Shown piece by piece: positions 43,476-52,970 of a stretch of DNA of 64,000 nt. Position numbers and translations under genes: made by a program. Each line of letters starts with the position of its first letter. Position 1 is the first letter of the stretch. Under the pieces are notes generated by a model, which made no database searches, was not told the origin of the DNA, and saw nothing but the letters and a program-made list of their open reading frames with translations. Origin of the DNA: a virus. The DNA is taken from positions 160,704 through 224,703 of the IMG/VR virus record IMGVR_UViG_3300036770_007495. One strand, given 5' to 3'.

Positions 43476-44057
43476 TTAATAGCCAAAAGCTTCAAAGTCC
43501 TGTTTATAGAAACTGCGAACTTTTTCTTCTAGATATTTATCATAGTAATCTGAAACTTCACCTCTAAAACTTTTTCTTTCATGCGTGAAAAAAGGAATGC
43601 GAAATTTTTGTTTGAGCATCTCAAAGCATTCATTGAGTTGTTCATACTTAAAAACATGCATATGCTTGTTGATAAAATTGATTTGGGGTTCTAGATGCCT
43701 GTCAAACAAAAACATTCTTTCCTCTTGCGGCAAATCAAGACATTCGATAAAATCAGAGAAACTCAGCCCCCTGAATTCCGCCCCTCGACCTTCTATCAAA
43801 TTTATGTGGTGATACTCAGATATAAATCTGTCAAGAGGATTTCTCACTACAGCAAACCAATAATAATCTTTTGCTTGCGGATGCTTTTGCAATATCTCAT
43901 TGGGATACAAATGCTGCGGACACACTCTCAACTCTTCATCATAACGATGATTGTACAGGCTTTCTGAATTCATCATGCCTAGAGCTCGCTCAATGGTGGT
44001 GCCAGCTGTCTTGGGCACATGAACAAAAACAACTCTTTTACTGTGGGAAATAGGCAT
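43476..44057 (-). CDS. Sulfotransferase
   Basis: A 193-residue protein. RVVFVHVPKTAGTTIERAL (8-26) is the PAPS 5'-phosphosulfate loop (PKTAGTT) of the sulfotransferase family, and WFAVVRNPLDRFISEYHH is the 3'-phosphate-binding RNP...S motif. It should move sulfate from PAPS to a hydroxyl, probably of a sugar. I chose MPISHSKR (44055-44057); an upstream ATG at 44090 would deepen the overlap with the GT8 gene. Sandwiched between GT8 and a fibre gene, it likely acts on the same glycan. A cytoplasmic phage virion-modification role is inferred. Confidence 0.85.
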   Translation of the reverse strand: MPISHSKRVVFVHVPKTAGTTIERALGMMNSESLYNHRYDEELRVCPQHLYPNEILQKHPQAKDYYWFAVVRNPLDRFISEYHHINLIEGRGAEFRGLSFSDFIECLDLPQEERMFLFDRHLEPQINFINKHMHVFKYEQLNECFEMLKQKFRIPFFTHERKSFRGEVSDYYDKYLEEKVRSFYKQDFEAFGY

Positions 44058-45201
44058 CCTTGTATTCCTTGATGAAGTTAACTTTTGCAACAGGATTTAG
44101 AGCTGGTGCAATGAAATGAATCAATGTGCGATCTCCAATTTCTTTTTCATACAAGAGAGGTTCTGCTGTGGATATGAGTTTAACTTTGTTATCAAGTTTG
44201 CTATTTTCTGTTAAGTTGTAAGAACAGAAATAATGATTCATAAATGACTGCTCAAAAAAGTATATGCCTGGCCACACACTCATGAGCCAGTTTACATTCT
44301 CAAAATGCTTTCTCATCTTGTCTGAGTTTACAAAAAGAAACTGGCCTGCATTAAAGGCCAATTGATTGCTATCATGCATTGCTTCAACTTGCTCTCTTGT
44401 CAAACACTTCAAACCATGATATTCACTATGATGTGAGGCAAAAGTTACCTTTGCTCTATTAATTGCAACATACAGCACTTCATGCTCATGGTCTTCATCA
44501 AAAATAGAATGAATATCTTTTGCAGCTAAAATATCAGCATCTAAAAATAGAATTTTGTTATAATCGTCAATCTCTGTAAAATCAAAAATTTTGGTTTTGT
44601 TTTTAGATATTTCTACGCCATCATCTGTATCTTCTATGATGTGATATTTGAATACAGCACCTGTTGGCTTGATTGCTTCAATGTCATCAGCCCATGACTG
44701 TGGCGCAATGAATAACACATCAAAATCTATTTGTGATGCTGTTTGAAAAATGCTCTCTATGCTAAGCTTTACCAACTTAAGGTAGTCTTTGTTGCCGCCA
44801 ACGCTGTAATATATCAGATTTTTTACACCTTTTGTGCCAATGACTTCATTGGTTGCACTCATGTAGCGCTCATTCAAAGCTTTCAAAATTTTTGCTTTGT
44901 TTTGATCTGTATTTTTGTAACTAGAATCCAGATTTATTTTGAATGGTCTTAGCAATTTCAATTGACTAGCTTCTTCAAACACCCAATTGTGTTTGAGTGC
45001 TTTGGTAAAAATTTGCTCGCTTGCATTTTTGAATTTTACTTTGAGAGAAATAGACTTGGCATTCCTAAACATTTTCTCAGAAATCAGAAAATGATGCAAC
45101 CGCAGCTGTGTGCTAAGCAATGGAAGTCTTAATCCATCAACTAATAATTCAGCAGATGCTACATCTTGTATATTAAGTGAGGGTGGTCTGAGTTTAATCA
45201 T
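44038..45201 (-). CDS. Glycosyltransferase family 8-like protein
   Basis: A 387-residue protein. YNKILFLDADILAAKDI (214-230) carries the D221-x-D223 metal-binding motif of GT8-type GT-A enzymes. Earlier, NLIYYSVGG and DFDVLFIAPQSW match the nucleotide-sugar strand, and LAFNAGQFLFVNS (~285) the acceptor-side NxG loop of the family. The first ~120 residues are an extra N-terminal region that may bind the acceptor. It transfers a sugar from a nucleotide donor. It lies between two fibre genes and next to a sulfotransferase, so a fibre, virion or host glycan is the likely acceptor. Confidence 0.8.
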   Translation of the reverse strand: MIKLRPPSLNIQDVASAELLVDGLRLPLLSTQLRLHHFLISEKMFRNAKSISLKVKFKNASEQIFTKALKHNWVFEEASQLKLLRPFKINLDSSYKNTDQNKAKILKALNERYMSATNEVIGTKGVKNLIYYSVGGNKDYLKLVKLSIESIFQTASQIDFDVLFIAPQSWADDIEAIKPTGAVFKYHIIEDTDDGVEISKNKTKIFDFTEIDDYNKILFLDADILAAKDIHSIFDEDHEHEVLYVAINRAKVTFASHHSEYHGLKCLTREQVEAMHDSNQLAFNAGQFLFVNSDKMRKHFENVNWLMSVWPGIYFFEQSFMNHYFCSYNLTENSKLDNKVKLISTAEPLLYEKEIGDRTLIHFIAPALNPVAKVNFIKEYKDAYFPQ

Positions 45202-45207
45202 AATTTA

Positions 45208-47115
45208 TTATGGATAAGCAGGTGGCTCAAACACCCAAATTCCTGATACATGTGCAATCCATCGCACTCTTTCTGCAGCATTTGATGCACCTGTAACAGT
45301 AAAGACTTGTTCTGGGACTGCAGAGGTTTCTATGCCAAATCCAATTGCGCCAGCAGTTGTTACATCTGTTCCAATGGATTCAATGTGTAAAAGTTCTTCA
45401 TTGTAAGAATTGCTAGCTACTTTGCGTATCACAACTTTTCTCATGGCTTGTGAGAAGTTTTGACTATCATCAAATCCAAGAACTTGAATGGTAAACATGG
45501 CCATCATTGCCTGATTAGGCACTAAAAGTGATGTGATGTTGCTATTGCCAGGTGGATTATTTGCATTGTCTACTGAGAGAACAACAGTACCACCATTTAT
45601 AACTGTACCATACAAAACGTATTGAACGTGTTGTGCATCACCAGCAGATCCAAAATAACTGCTTGCATATGCATATTGACCGTGTGTGGGTGCTACTGCA
45701 CCATATCCACCTGGTATTGTAGAATAACTGCCAACTGCATTGTTGGTACTACCACCTGCAACTGTTGAATAAGTTCCGTTTGCAAAGTTGCCTGCACCGC
45801 CTGCAATAGTTGAATATGCACTGTTTGCACTATTATTAATCCCGCCACCAACTGTTGCATAAGATGAGAATGCATTGTTGCTTTGACCACCTGCAATGGT
45901 TGAAGTCTGACCGCCTGCTGTATTGTCAAGACCACCACCAATTGTTGCCCAAAAAGCAGATGTATCGTTGCTTTGACCACCTGCAATGGTTGAAGCTTGT
46001 CCAGCTGCATTGTTTTCATTGCCACCTCCTACAACTGCCTGAACAGCTGATGCTGTATTAGAGAGTCCGCCACCTATTACAGAATAATTGCCGCTTGCAA
46101 CTTGCGATGTTAATGCTCTGGTTTTCTGCCAATCAGTTGCATATTGACCTCTTTTATCGCCATTCGCTGAGGTGTTGTCAGGAATTTGAGCAAGAGTAGC
46201 ACCTGTGCCTTTAGCCACCAATGCTACATCAACGTTTGCAACTGCTGAAACAACAGTAAGCGCATGAACAGTTGTTACATTGTTGGGAGATGCTGTTGAT
46301 GAAACTTCTTTAAAAATAGTCAACCCACCACCTGAACTAGTGCCTGTGCCCCATGTTGCAGAATTGGCATTGACAGTTGAATACACAGAAGCATTATTAG
46401 CACTCTGTGCATTGATGGTTGTATATGCTGAAGACCAACGCGCAGAGTTGGCATTGACTGTAGTATAAGAACTGCCCCAGAGTGTGCTGTTGCTGTTGCC
46501 GCTGTAAATGATGCTGTTGCCACTCATGGCACCATTCACAGAAAACTTGGCATTGGGTGTTGTTGTGTTGATGCCTACATTCTCTGCAGAAGAGAAATAC
46601 ATGAGCGTCACGCCTGCACCGGCACCAGAAAGAATGCCAGGATTACCTAGCATGTATTTGAAACCATTGTATACATCAGGGCCAATGGCACCATATTGAT
46701 AGGTTGCATTGCCATTGTTAAATGCAATGCCTGCCAAGTTGCCTTGCATGCCAAGACTACCAAGAGAAATCAGGCCACTTTGATAGCTGCCTGGAACTTG
46801 CATCACTTCTGCTGCAAGTGTTCCTGAACGATCTGTACCTTGAATTCGTATTTTTGCTGCACCAACTGTTGTGCTCTCAAATACTGCAACTTCGGCACCA
46901 CCATTGCCTGAAACATACAGCATTGATGAAGGGGTAAAAGTTCCAATGCCAACACGGCCACTGGTCAGTATGACCATTTTTGTGGTTCCATTGGTGTCAA
47001 GATTTAAACTGTTTCCTGCAGTTGCTCCAACACTACTGCTTACCAAAACGTTGGCAGCAGATAATGTCTGCGGAACAGAAGCATTATCATAAACCTTGAA
47101 AGGAACTAAACTCAT
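45208..47115 (-). CDS. Tail fibre with YadA-like 15-residue head repeats
   Basis: A 635-residue protein. Residues ~70-90 (RVGIGTFTPSSMLYVSGNG) are a common fibre shaft segment. About nine 15-residue repeats (STIAGGQSNDTSA, ATIGGGLDNTAGG, STVAGGSTNNAVG) at ~345-485 form a YadA-type trimeric head. The block TIFKEVSSTASPNNV ... TDWQKTRAL is shared with the 41932 fibre, and the NASVYSTVN-type linker with two other fibres. First gene of the fibre-GT8-sulfotransferase-fibre unit, with its own late promoter. Confidence 0.8.
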   Translation of the reverse strand: MSLVPFKVYDNASVPQTLSAANVLVSSSVGATAGNSLNLDTNGTTKMVILTSGRVGIGTFTPSSMLYVSGNGGAEVAVFESTTVGAAKIRIQGTDRSGTLAAEVMQVPGSYQSGLISLGSLGMQGNLAGIAFNNGNATYQYGAIGPDVYNGFKYMLGNPGILSGAGAGVTLMYFSSAENVGINTTTPNAKFSVNGAMSGNSIIYSGNSNSTLWGSSYTTVNANSARWSSAYTTINAQSANNASVYSTVNANSATWGTGTSSGGGLTIFKEVSSTASPNNVTTVHALTVVSAVANVDVALVAKGTGATLAQIPDNTSANGDKRGQYATDWQKTRALTSQVASGNYSVIGGGLSNTASAVQAVVGGGNENNAAGQASTIAGGQSNDTSAFWATIGGGLDNTAGGQTSTIAGGQSNNAFSSYATVGGGINNSANSAYSTIAGGAGNFANGTYSTVAGGSTNNAVGSYSTIPGGYGAVAPTHGQYAYASSYFGSAGDAQHVQYVLYGTVINGGTVVLSVDNANNPPGNSNITSLLVPNQAMMAMFTIQVLGFDDSQNFSQAMRKVVIRKVASNSYNEELLHIESIGTDVTTAGAIGFGIETSAVPEQVFTVTGASNAAERVRWIAHVSGIWVFEPPAYP

Positions 47116-47121
47116 TTGAGT

Positions 47122-47128
47122 TATTTAT
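47122..47128 (-). promoter_or_regulatory. T4-like late promoter (ATAAATA), 6 nt before the ATG at 47115
   Basis: ATAAATA on the minus strand; presumably drives the five-gene fibre/glycan unit down to 41547. Confidence 0.8.
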
Positions 47129-47152
47129 GAACTATACAATGTAGTTCAAATA

Positions 47153-49003
47153 TTATGCATTGTAAAATGCAGTGCCTTCAATGAGTGCTGTTGTATTATC
47201 AGCAAAGGATGTGATAGTGAGAATGTAATCGCTGCCAGATACACTTACATCAACATCAACCAACTGTGTTTGTGCTTGATTATCAACAATTGCGTACACT
47301 GTTCCCTTGGTGTTGTTGCCAGCAGTTTCAATGGTTGCAATGACTTCAAATGCTGTTCTGTTGTTGCCATTGATGAGAACAACTGTGTATTTGACAGCAG
47401 CAAGATTTGCAACAGCAAAGGTGGTAACAGCTGTTCCTGTAGATGCAACAGTTGATACAAACAACTTCTTGTTGAGGTCTTTTGTACCATTTTCTACAAC
47501 AACGCCTGTTGTAGAAACAGCATTGTTGGTGGAGAGTGTTCCAGTGACAGATGTATTGGATCCAAGAGTGATGAGTGTTCCTGAATCAGTGATGTTGCTG
47601 TTGGCAAGAGTGTTGGCATCAGTTGCCTTTGGTACTGCATTGGCAGTAAGATTTACGCTGCCATTGTCAACAAGAGTAGAGCCCCAAACGCGGCTATCAA
47701 TGGTGCGTTTCTTGAGTGTTCCACTTTCTTCTGTGACAACGCTGTCGCCAGAACCTGTTGCAATGGTGCCAACTGTTGCAGTGCCACCAACTGTGATGCT
47801 GCCACTTGCAGAGATGTTGCCAACAACTGAGAGCTTTTCACCTGGTGCATCAGTACCAATGCCAACAGCACCAGTATCAGCAAATACAATGGATCCACCT
47901 TCTTTGTCAACAAATGTTGCAATGGGCTCAACGCCAGTTTGTCTTACATACAATGCTGGGCCAGTGCCTGAATTGATGACTGACAATGCACTTGTTGTTG
48001 TAACAGTTGTGTCAATGTATACAATGTCACCAAGCACAGACAAGTTGCCTGTGACGGTTGTATTGCCTGCAACTGTCAAACCAGCAAACTGTGGTGAGTC
48101 GCTGGTCTGCAAACCAGTGTCTACATCAAATGTAACCAGATTCTGTGTGAGAAGTCTGACTGTACCCTGTGAAGGAGAAGATGCAGAATTGAATAGTGCT
48201 GCTGATTGAGTATTGTAAGAAGAGTAAACACTTGCATTGGCTGCACTCTGTGCATTGATGGTAGTGTATGCAGAATCCCACTTGGGTGAATTTGCAAGCT
48301 TGTTGTCAATCTCAGTTTCTGTGTAGTACCTGCCATCCAAGTCAATGGTGCCTACGCTTGTTGCAGTGACGTGACCAAATGCATCAATTGTTGTGCCAAG
48401 GCTTTGAATTACAATGCCATTGGAATTGGTGCTTGCAATGGAAGCGCCGCCAAATGTATTGTGACCAATTTCAACTGCAGCACCTTCTCCGGTGCCACTT
48501 GAGGACAGACCTCTGTTGACAGTAACTGTTGCAACATAATCACCTGTTGTATCAGTTCCAAGTTCAACAGAGTTTGGTTGAATTGCAAGTGTTGTGGTTC
48601 CAACATTGGTTGAACCATCAAATGTTACGGAACCTGCAACATCTCCTGAAAGTGTAATTGTGATGGGTGCTGCCCATTTTGTTGCTGTACTTGCATTGCC
48701 TGCAAGTGAGCCAATGAAGCTTGATGCATTGACTGTGCCAAAAGTTGGAGTGAAGCTGACACCAACAGTGACTGGTGTACCAGAATCATAGGATGCATTT
48801 GTGGCTGTTAAGTTGGTGCTGAATGTAAGAGGTGCACCACCAGACAAAGCACCAGCAAAAATTGAGTACAAATCCTGACCAGCAGAGAGAATTTTACCTG
48901 CTGTATCAATGGAAACATCGCTAGCACCTTTTGCAAAGTAAGCACCATACTGGCCGTAGATGCGGTTTTTTACTCTGAAATCATCAATCAAGTTAGTAGC
49001 CAT
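47153..49003 (-). CDS. Long tail fibre protein
   Basis: A 616-residue protein. N-terminal AGKILSAGQDLYSIF (~35-49) recurs in the 979-aa fibre (ATGQILSGGVDLADIF), suggesting a shared attachment module. The shaft has SPQFAGLTVAGNTTVTGNLS and AVGIGTDAPGEKLSVVGNIS, the SVxGNIxxSG repeats typical of phage fibres. KWDSAYTTINAQSAANASVY is a linker shared with the YadA-type fibres. No intramolecular chaperone or peptidase motif found at the C-terminus. Probably one segment of a multi-protein fibre. Confidence 0.8.
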   Translation of the reverse strand: MATNLIDDFRVKNRIYGQYGAYFAKGASDVSIDTAGKILSAGQDLYSIFAGALSGGAPLTFSTNLTATNASYDSGTPVTVGVSFTPTFGTVNASSFIGSLAGNASTATKWAAPITITLSGDVAGSVTFDGSTNVGTTTLAIQPNSVELGTDTTGDYVATVTVNRGLSSSGTGEGAAVEIGHNTFGGASIASTNSNGIVIQSLGTTIDAFGHVTATSVGTIDLDGRYYTETEIDNKLANSPKWDSAYTTINAQSAANASVYSSYNTQSAALFNSASSPSQGTVRLLTQNLVTFDVDTGLQTSDSPQFAGLTVAGNTTVTGNLSVLGDIVYIDTTVTTTSALSVINSGTGPALYVRQTGVEPIATFVDKEGGSIVFADTGAVGIGTDAPGEKLSVVGNISASGSITVGGTATVGTIATGSGDSVVTEESGTLKKRTIDSRVWGSTLVDNGSVNLTANAVPKATDANTLANSNITDSGTLITLGSNTSVTGTLSTNNAVSTTGVVVENGTKDLNKKLFVSTVASTGTAVTTFAVANLAAVKYTVVLINGNNRTAFEVIATIETAGNNTKGTVYAIVDNQAQTQLVDVDVSVSGSDYILTITSFADNTTALIEGTAFYNA

Positions 49004-49010
49004 TGTCGGT

Positions 49011-49017
49011 TATTTAT
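49011..49017 (-). promoter_or_regulatory. T4-like late promoter (ATAAATA), 7 nt before the ATG at 49003
   Basis: ATAAATA on the minus strand in the 31-nt gap between two fibre genes; CCAT/ATGG flanks place the ATG in a short arm. Confidence 0.75.
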
Positions 49018-49034
49018 GGTTGTATGCTTTTGTT

Positions 49035-51974
49035 TCAACCAGCTGCAAACAAATTTGTGCGCAGGCATTTGAATACCTTGTCTGTAGCATTGCCCTGTAG
49101 AGAATGTGCTGTGAGTGAAACTGCCAATCCATTGGTAATGGTGCCATATTCTACCAACGGACCAGTGCTAGTAAACAAAATACCATATTCAGAAGATGCT
49201 GCTTCTGCACCATCACCAATTGTATTGATCTCACTGTAGTGCACTTTGTTGAGCACTGTGTCTCTCACTTCAATGATGTACTTGCATGAGTTGAAATCAG
49301 TTAGACTGTATGAATCAATGATGCCAAAATCAGCAATGGATGTCTTCTCAAAATTTGAAATGGGCTTTGGATTGATTTCAAGATAGTGAGACGCATTGCT
49401 GCCATCACCAGTTGCAAGCATGTAAATTCTGCCATTGGCTGTAAGATTGATGGTGCCGCTCTTTTTAACAATGCCATTGTACCATTCAGTGTTGATGAAA
49501 TTGGTCAGTGAAGTCTGTGCACTATCACGATTGATGTACAAAGTATCAACCAATTGATTGGTATTGCCGCCAGAGAAATAAATTGCACTGCTGGAACTCA
49601 CTGTGCCTGCAACAGTCAAATTGCCGCTGATGGCAACACTGCCAGTCACATCAAATCCAGACAATTCATACTGCTTGATGTCAATGTATGTGATGTTGGC
49701 AGATGTTGCTTCAAGCAAAGATGTTGTAAGCGTGCCCTGCACCGTAACATTGCCTGTTACAGTGCCGCCAGACAGAGGCAGATAATTGCCAGATGCATTG
49801 TTGTTAGCATTGATCCAAATGGCTGATGCAGAATTATAAACAAGTGTCTGTCCATCTTGTACATCGGTGATGCGAACATTGTGCAGCTCATCCAATTCAT
49901 AGCCATTGTCTATTTCAACATAAATTTTTCCATTGACTGTTGAATTGAGAGAAAATCCGACCTTGACAAGGTGATTTGGTGCCTGTGGTTTGATGTTTGT
50001 TATTGCACCCGCAGCAGTTGAGGAGAGATAAAGTGTGGTGCCTTCAGGATATGCTCTTGTATCAATGCCTTCAAGCTCACCCATGGTCATGATGTAGCCT
50101 TCTTGGTTGATTGCAGTTGATCCCATGGTTATACCAATGGTATCTGCTGATCTAAGATCAGAAGTAGCAAGTGCAGGCCACATTTTGCCTCTGTTGCCTT
50201 GCACACCTGATAGATAAACTACTGTGCCTTTGGGAATTTCACTGCCTGTTTTGTTGACACCAATGATCCACAACATTTTATTGATGGGATACTTGAGTAC
50301 AGGATCTCCATCCATGAATACCAAAGTACGCTCAGCACTATCATAGTATAAGCGCCCATCAACATGAACAGGTGCAACATCTCTGAGGGTGAATGTCAGC
50401 ATCTCAGCATTGAAAGCACTCATGGTGCTTACATTGACAGTGTTGCCAAATGGTGTTATACCCAAATCGCCAGATGATGTATTAAATGTAAGAGTTTGAT
50501 ACCCTCCTCCACCGCTAGAAAAAATGTCTGCTAGATCCACACCACCAGACAGAATCTGACCTGTTGCAACATTGAGCGTGCCGTTCATTGTGCCACCATC
50601 TGCATACTGAACAGCAACAGTGCCGCCTCCTGCATATGACTGAGCATAAATGGCAAACTTCTTATACAAGTCAGTCTGCAAATTGGCAACATGAGACTTG
50701 ACCTCATTTGACATTTCTGTCTTGATGGCTCCCAATGCATCTTTGAAAACATTGGCTTGAGATGCTCGAGCTTCAGAAATGATGCCTTCATCAGGAGCAT
50801 TGTCTTTGAGAGCATGAACTTGCTCTGCAAACACTTCTTCCACACATTCGCGAACTGATTTGATTTGCTTGGTTGCTATTTTGTCAGCAGCTTCTTCAAG
50901 CGTCTGTTGAGCATGATCTTTGAGCTGTTGTTTTAAGTCATCAACAGATTCTTTGATTTGATCAATTTGCTGTTTTGAAACATCTTGCAGCCATGTGGTT
51001 TGCTTGGCAAAAAATGCAGCAATGCCATCATCAAAATTTTTGACGTTTTCAGTTACAACATTCTCATTGAATTCTTTGAGCTGCTGTTCAACATGCAACT
51101 TGAGATTTTCATCTGCATCCTTGATGACTGCTTGCAGAGACTCTGACAGTTGCGTAATTTTGCTGGTGAGCTCACCCTGCAGTGCATTCTTTGCTTCAAC
51201 ATTTGCAGCAAATATTTTTTCAGACAAATGTGTGAAAGTGCTGTGCTCTTGTTCCTGCACAACAGTCTCAAATTGGTCTTCCAGACGCTTGCATGCTTTT
51301 CTGAGCACATCAATGGTATGCTTGTTGATTTTGATTTCTGCAGTCTGTTTCCACTGCTCAAACAAATCAGCAAACTTCTCTGCACCATCATTGATCTTCT
51401 GATTGATGATGTTTTCCGCTTTGTTTTGAATGCCAAGTGCAGAAGCTGCAATGCTTTGACGAGCATCATCAATGGATTCATCAATGCGTTCCAGCAATTG
51501 CTGCTCAACTTGCTGCAAAAACTCAACAATTTTGTTTTCTTTGTTGGCTTTGGATTCTTCCTGCAATGCAGTCCAATTGTGCTGATTTTCTAAATCAACA
51601 TCTTCAACAATTTCTTCTTGTTCAATGAGATCATCAACTTCTGCTGCCTGTTCGTGAAGCAGTGCTTCAGATTCAAATTCTATGGCAATGCCATGCAGCA
51701 GTGCGTGTTCATTGATGAACACTTGAGATGGTGCATTGGATTCTACAACAACCTTGAACTCAATGTCTTTGTAAATTTTGCTGCCATATTCTACATCAAC
51801 TTTGATGATGGGGCAACCATCTACGTATCTCTCTGCTGATTTGATGAAAGCTGCATTTTCATTGAGCGTAATGTTGAATACGTTGAAAAATGCTTCATCA
51901 ACCTGGCTGCATCGAATAATGTTCTCACCTGTTTTAGTGAGATTGAAATTGAATTGTTGGTTGTCCAGGCGCAT
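49035..51974 (-). CDS. Long tail fibre with extended coiled coil
   Basis: A 979-residue protein. Residues ~1-95 are a beta-type N-terminal domain. Residues ~100-440 are a long Gln/Glu/Lys-rich coiled coil (EFLQQVEQQLLERIDESIDD, QLKDHAQQTLEEAADKIATK). From ~470 on it becomes fibre-like with ATGQILSGGVDLADIFSSGG, YLPLSGGTVTGNVTVQGTL and SGNLTVAGTVSS. A coiled-coil stalk followed by a beta shaft suits a proximal fibre anchored to the baseplate. Late promoter 15 nt upstream, farther than usual. Confidence 0.8.
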   Translation of the reverse strand: MRLDNQQFNFNLTKTGENIIRCSQVDEAFFNVFNITLNENAAFIKSAERYVDGCPIIKVDVEYGSKIYKDIEFKVVVESNAPSQVFINEHALLHGIAIEFESEALLHEQAAEVDDLIEQEEIVEDVDLENQHNWTALQEESKANKENKIVEFLQQVEQQLLERIDESIDDARQSIAASALGIQNKAENIINQKINDGAEKFADLFEQWKQTAEIKINKHTIDVLRKACKRLEDQFETVVQEQEHSTFTHLSEKIFAANVEAKNALQGELTSKITQLSESLQAVIKDADENLKLHVEQQLKEFNENVVTENVKNFDDGIAAFFAKQTTWLQDVSKQQIDQIKESVDDLKQQLKDHAQQTLEEAADKIATKQIKSVRECVEEVFAEQVHALKDNAPDEGIISEARASQANVFKDALGAIKTEMSNEVKSHVANLQTDLYKKFAIYAQSYAGGGTVAVQYADGGTMNGTLNVATGQILSGGVDLADIFSSGGGGYQTLTFNTSSGDLGITPFGNTVNVSTMSAFNAEMLTFTLRDVAPVHVDGRLYYDSAERTLVFMDGDPVLKYPINKMLWIIGVNKTGSEIPKGTVVYLSGVQGNRGKMWPALATSDLRSADTIGITMGSTAINQEGYIMTMGELEGIDTRAYPEGTTLYLSSTAAGAITNIKPQAPNHLVKVGFSLNSTVNGKIYVEIDNGYELDELHNVRITDVQDGQTLVYNSASAIWINANNNASGNYLPLSGGTVTGNVTVQGTLTTSLLEATSANITYIDIKQYELSGFDVTGSVAISGNLTVAGTVSSSSAIYFSGGNTNQLVDTLYINRDSAQTSLTNFINTEWYNGIVKKSGTINLTANGRIYMLATGDGSNASHYLEINPKPISNFEKTSIADFGIIDSYSLTDFNSCKYIIEVRDTVLNKVHYSEINTIGDGAEAASSEYGILFTSTGPLVEYGTITNGLAVSLTAHSLQGNATDKVFKCLRTNLFAAG

Positions 51975-51989
51975 ATCTCGTTGCCCGGA

Positions 51990-51996
51990 TATTTAT
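51990..51996 (-). promoter_or_regulatory. Late promoter (ATAAATA), 15 nt before the ATG at 51974
   Basis: ATAAATA on the minus strand with unusually long distance to the start; GCATA and TATGC flanking repeats include the ATG. Confidence 0.6.
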
Positions 51997-52008
51997 GCAT
52001 CATTTTCA

Positions 52009-52257
52009 CTATGTACAGGGCAAGATTTCAAATGAATCATCTGGATACCACCAGATGTTGTAATTCTTTTTGAAATTTTCCAATTGCTCTGCGGTTGGCT
52101 TCTTTTTGGTGATGCGCATGATGCGATCACATTGAGCCTGAGCTGTTAAAAATTTGTATGGATGAGCAGCCATTTCACCCCACCATGCAATGTCTTCATA
52201 TGCAACTTTGTATGCATGTGTCTGTACATGCTGAGTAGCCAAGTCTTCTTTATTCAT
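52009..52257 (-). CDS. Hypothetical protein downstream of rmlA
   Basis: An 82-residue protein containing EDIAWWGEMAAHPYKFLTA and a C-terminal NIWWYPDDSFEILPCT. Tryptophan-rich; not recognised. It overlaps the rmlA stop by 4 nt, so it is translationally coupled to the sugar genes and may serve the same pathway or be a small assembly protein. Confidence 0.6.
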   Translation of the reverse strand: MNKEDLATQHVQTHAYKVAYEDIAWWGEMAAHPYKFLTAQAQCDRIMRITKKKPTAEQLENFKKNYNIWWYPDDSFEILPCT

Positions 52258-52970
52258 TTGAGTTCAAATTTGCGATTGCTGCGCTGTTCAATGGCTCTGA
52301 TCATGTTGGCACAATCAAGCAAGTCGTCATGATTGCCTGCATCAAACCAGAATCCATCCAGCTTCTGAACATACACACCATTGATTTCATTGATCTTTTT
52401 GATGAGATCAACAATTTCAAGTTCTCCTCGTGCAGAAGGCTTCAGATGTTTGGCCCAATGACATGCAGAATTGTCAAACACATACAAGCCTACAACAGCA
52501 TCATTGCTTACAAATGATGTTGGCTTTTCCACAATTTGCTCAATGTAACCATTTTTGGTTTTGACTACACCATATCGCTCTGGATGAGTGACTTCAAATG
52601 TGAAGATGCTGTTGGGAGTTGCATTGATTTTGGCATTGTTGATGATGATGTTGTCTCCCAGCACCAATGCAACATCATCTCCTGCAATCCATTTTTCTGC
52701 AATGGTGAATGCTTGTGGTAATCCTGCAGGCTCTGGCTGCACTTCAAACGTCAAATCGACATCATTGATGTGCCTCAATGCTTGCTTGAACAATGATTGT
52801 TGTTCAGGAGTTGTGATGACCATGATGTCTGTGATGCCCATGTCACGCAATGTCATGATGGGGTAGTAAATCATGGGATTTTTATACACTGGCAGCAACT
52901 GTTTGCTAACAGCATGTGTCAATGGATACAGTCGAGTGCCTTTGCCTCCTGCAAGAACAATGCCTTTCAT
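52254..52970 (-). CDS. rmlA: Glucose-1-phosphate thymidylyltransferase
   Basis: A 238-residue protein; cellular RmlA is about 290, so this is a short form lacking the usual C-terminal helical extension. GGKGTRLYPLT (8-18) with K23 is the nucleotide-binding signature; VLGDNI, VVEKP-type IVEKPTSF and FWFDAGNHDDL near the C-terminus complete the family. It makes dTDP-glucose from dTTP and glucose-1-phosphate, the first step to dTDP-6-deoxyhexoses. Overlaps rmlB and the 82-aa gene by 4 nt each. Confidence 0.92.
   Translation of the reverse strand: MKGIVLAGGKGTRLYPLTHAVSKQLLPVYKNPMIYYPIMTLRDMGITDIMVITTPEQQSLFKQALRHINDVDLTFEVQPEPAGLPQAFTIAEKWIAGDDVALVLGDNIIINNAKINATPNSIFTFEVTHPERYGVVKTKNGYIEQIVEKPTSFVSNDAVVGLYVFDNSACHWAKHLKPSARGELEIVDLIKKINEINGVYVQKLDGFWFDAGNHDDLLDCANMIRAIEQRSNRKFELK

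Noticed and set aside
45690-46110. Second regular repeat array
   Set aside because: Again a 45-bp periodic coding region of a fibre with no spacer structure.
47307-48209. 300-codon plus-strand frame inside a tail fibre gene
   Set aside because: Shadow of the repetitive Val/Thr/Gly-rich fibre on the minus strand. No late or early promoter, and no neighbours on that strand.
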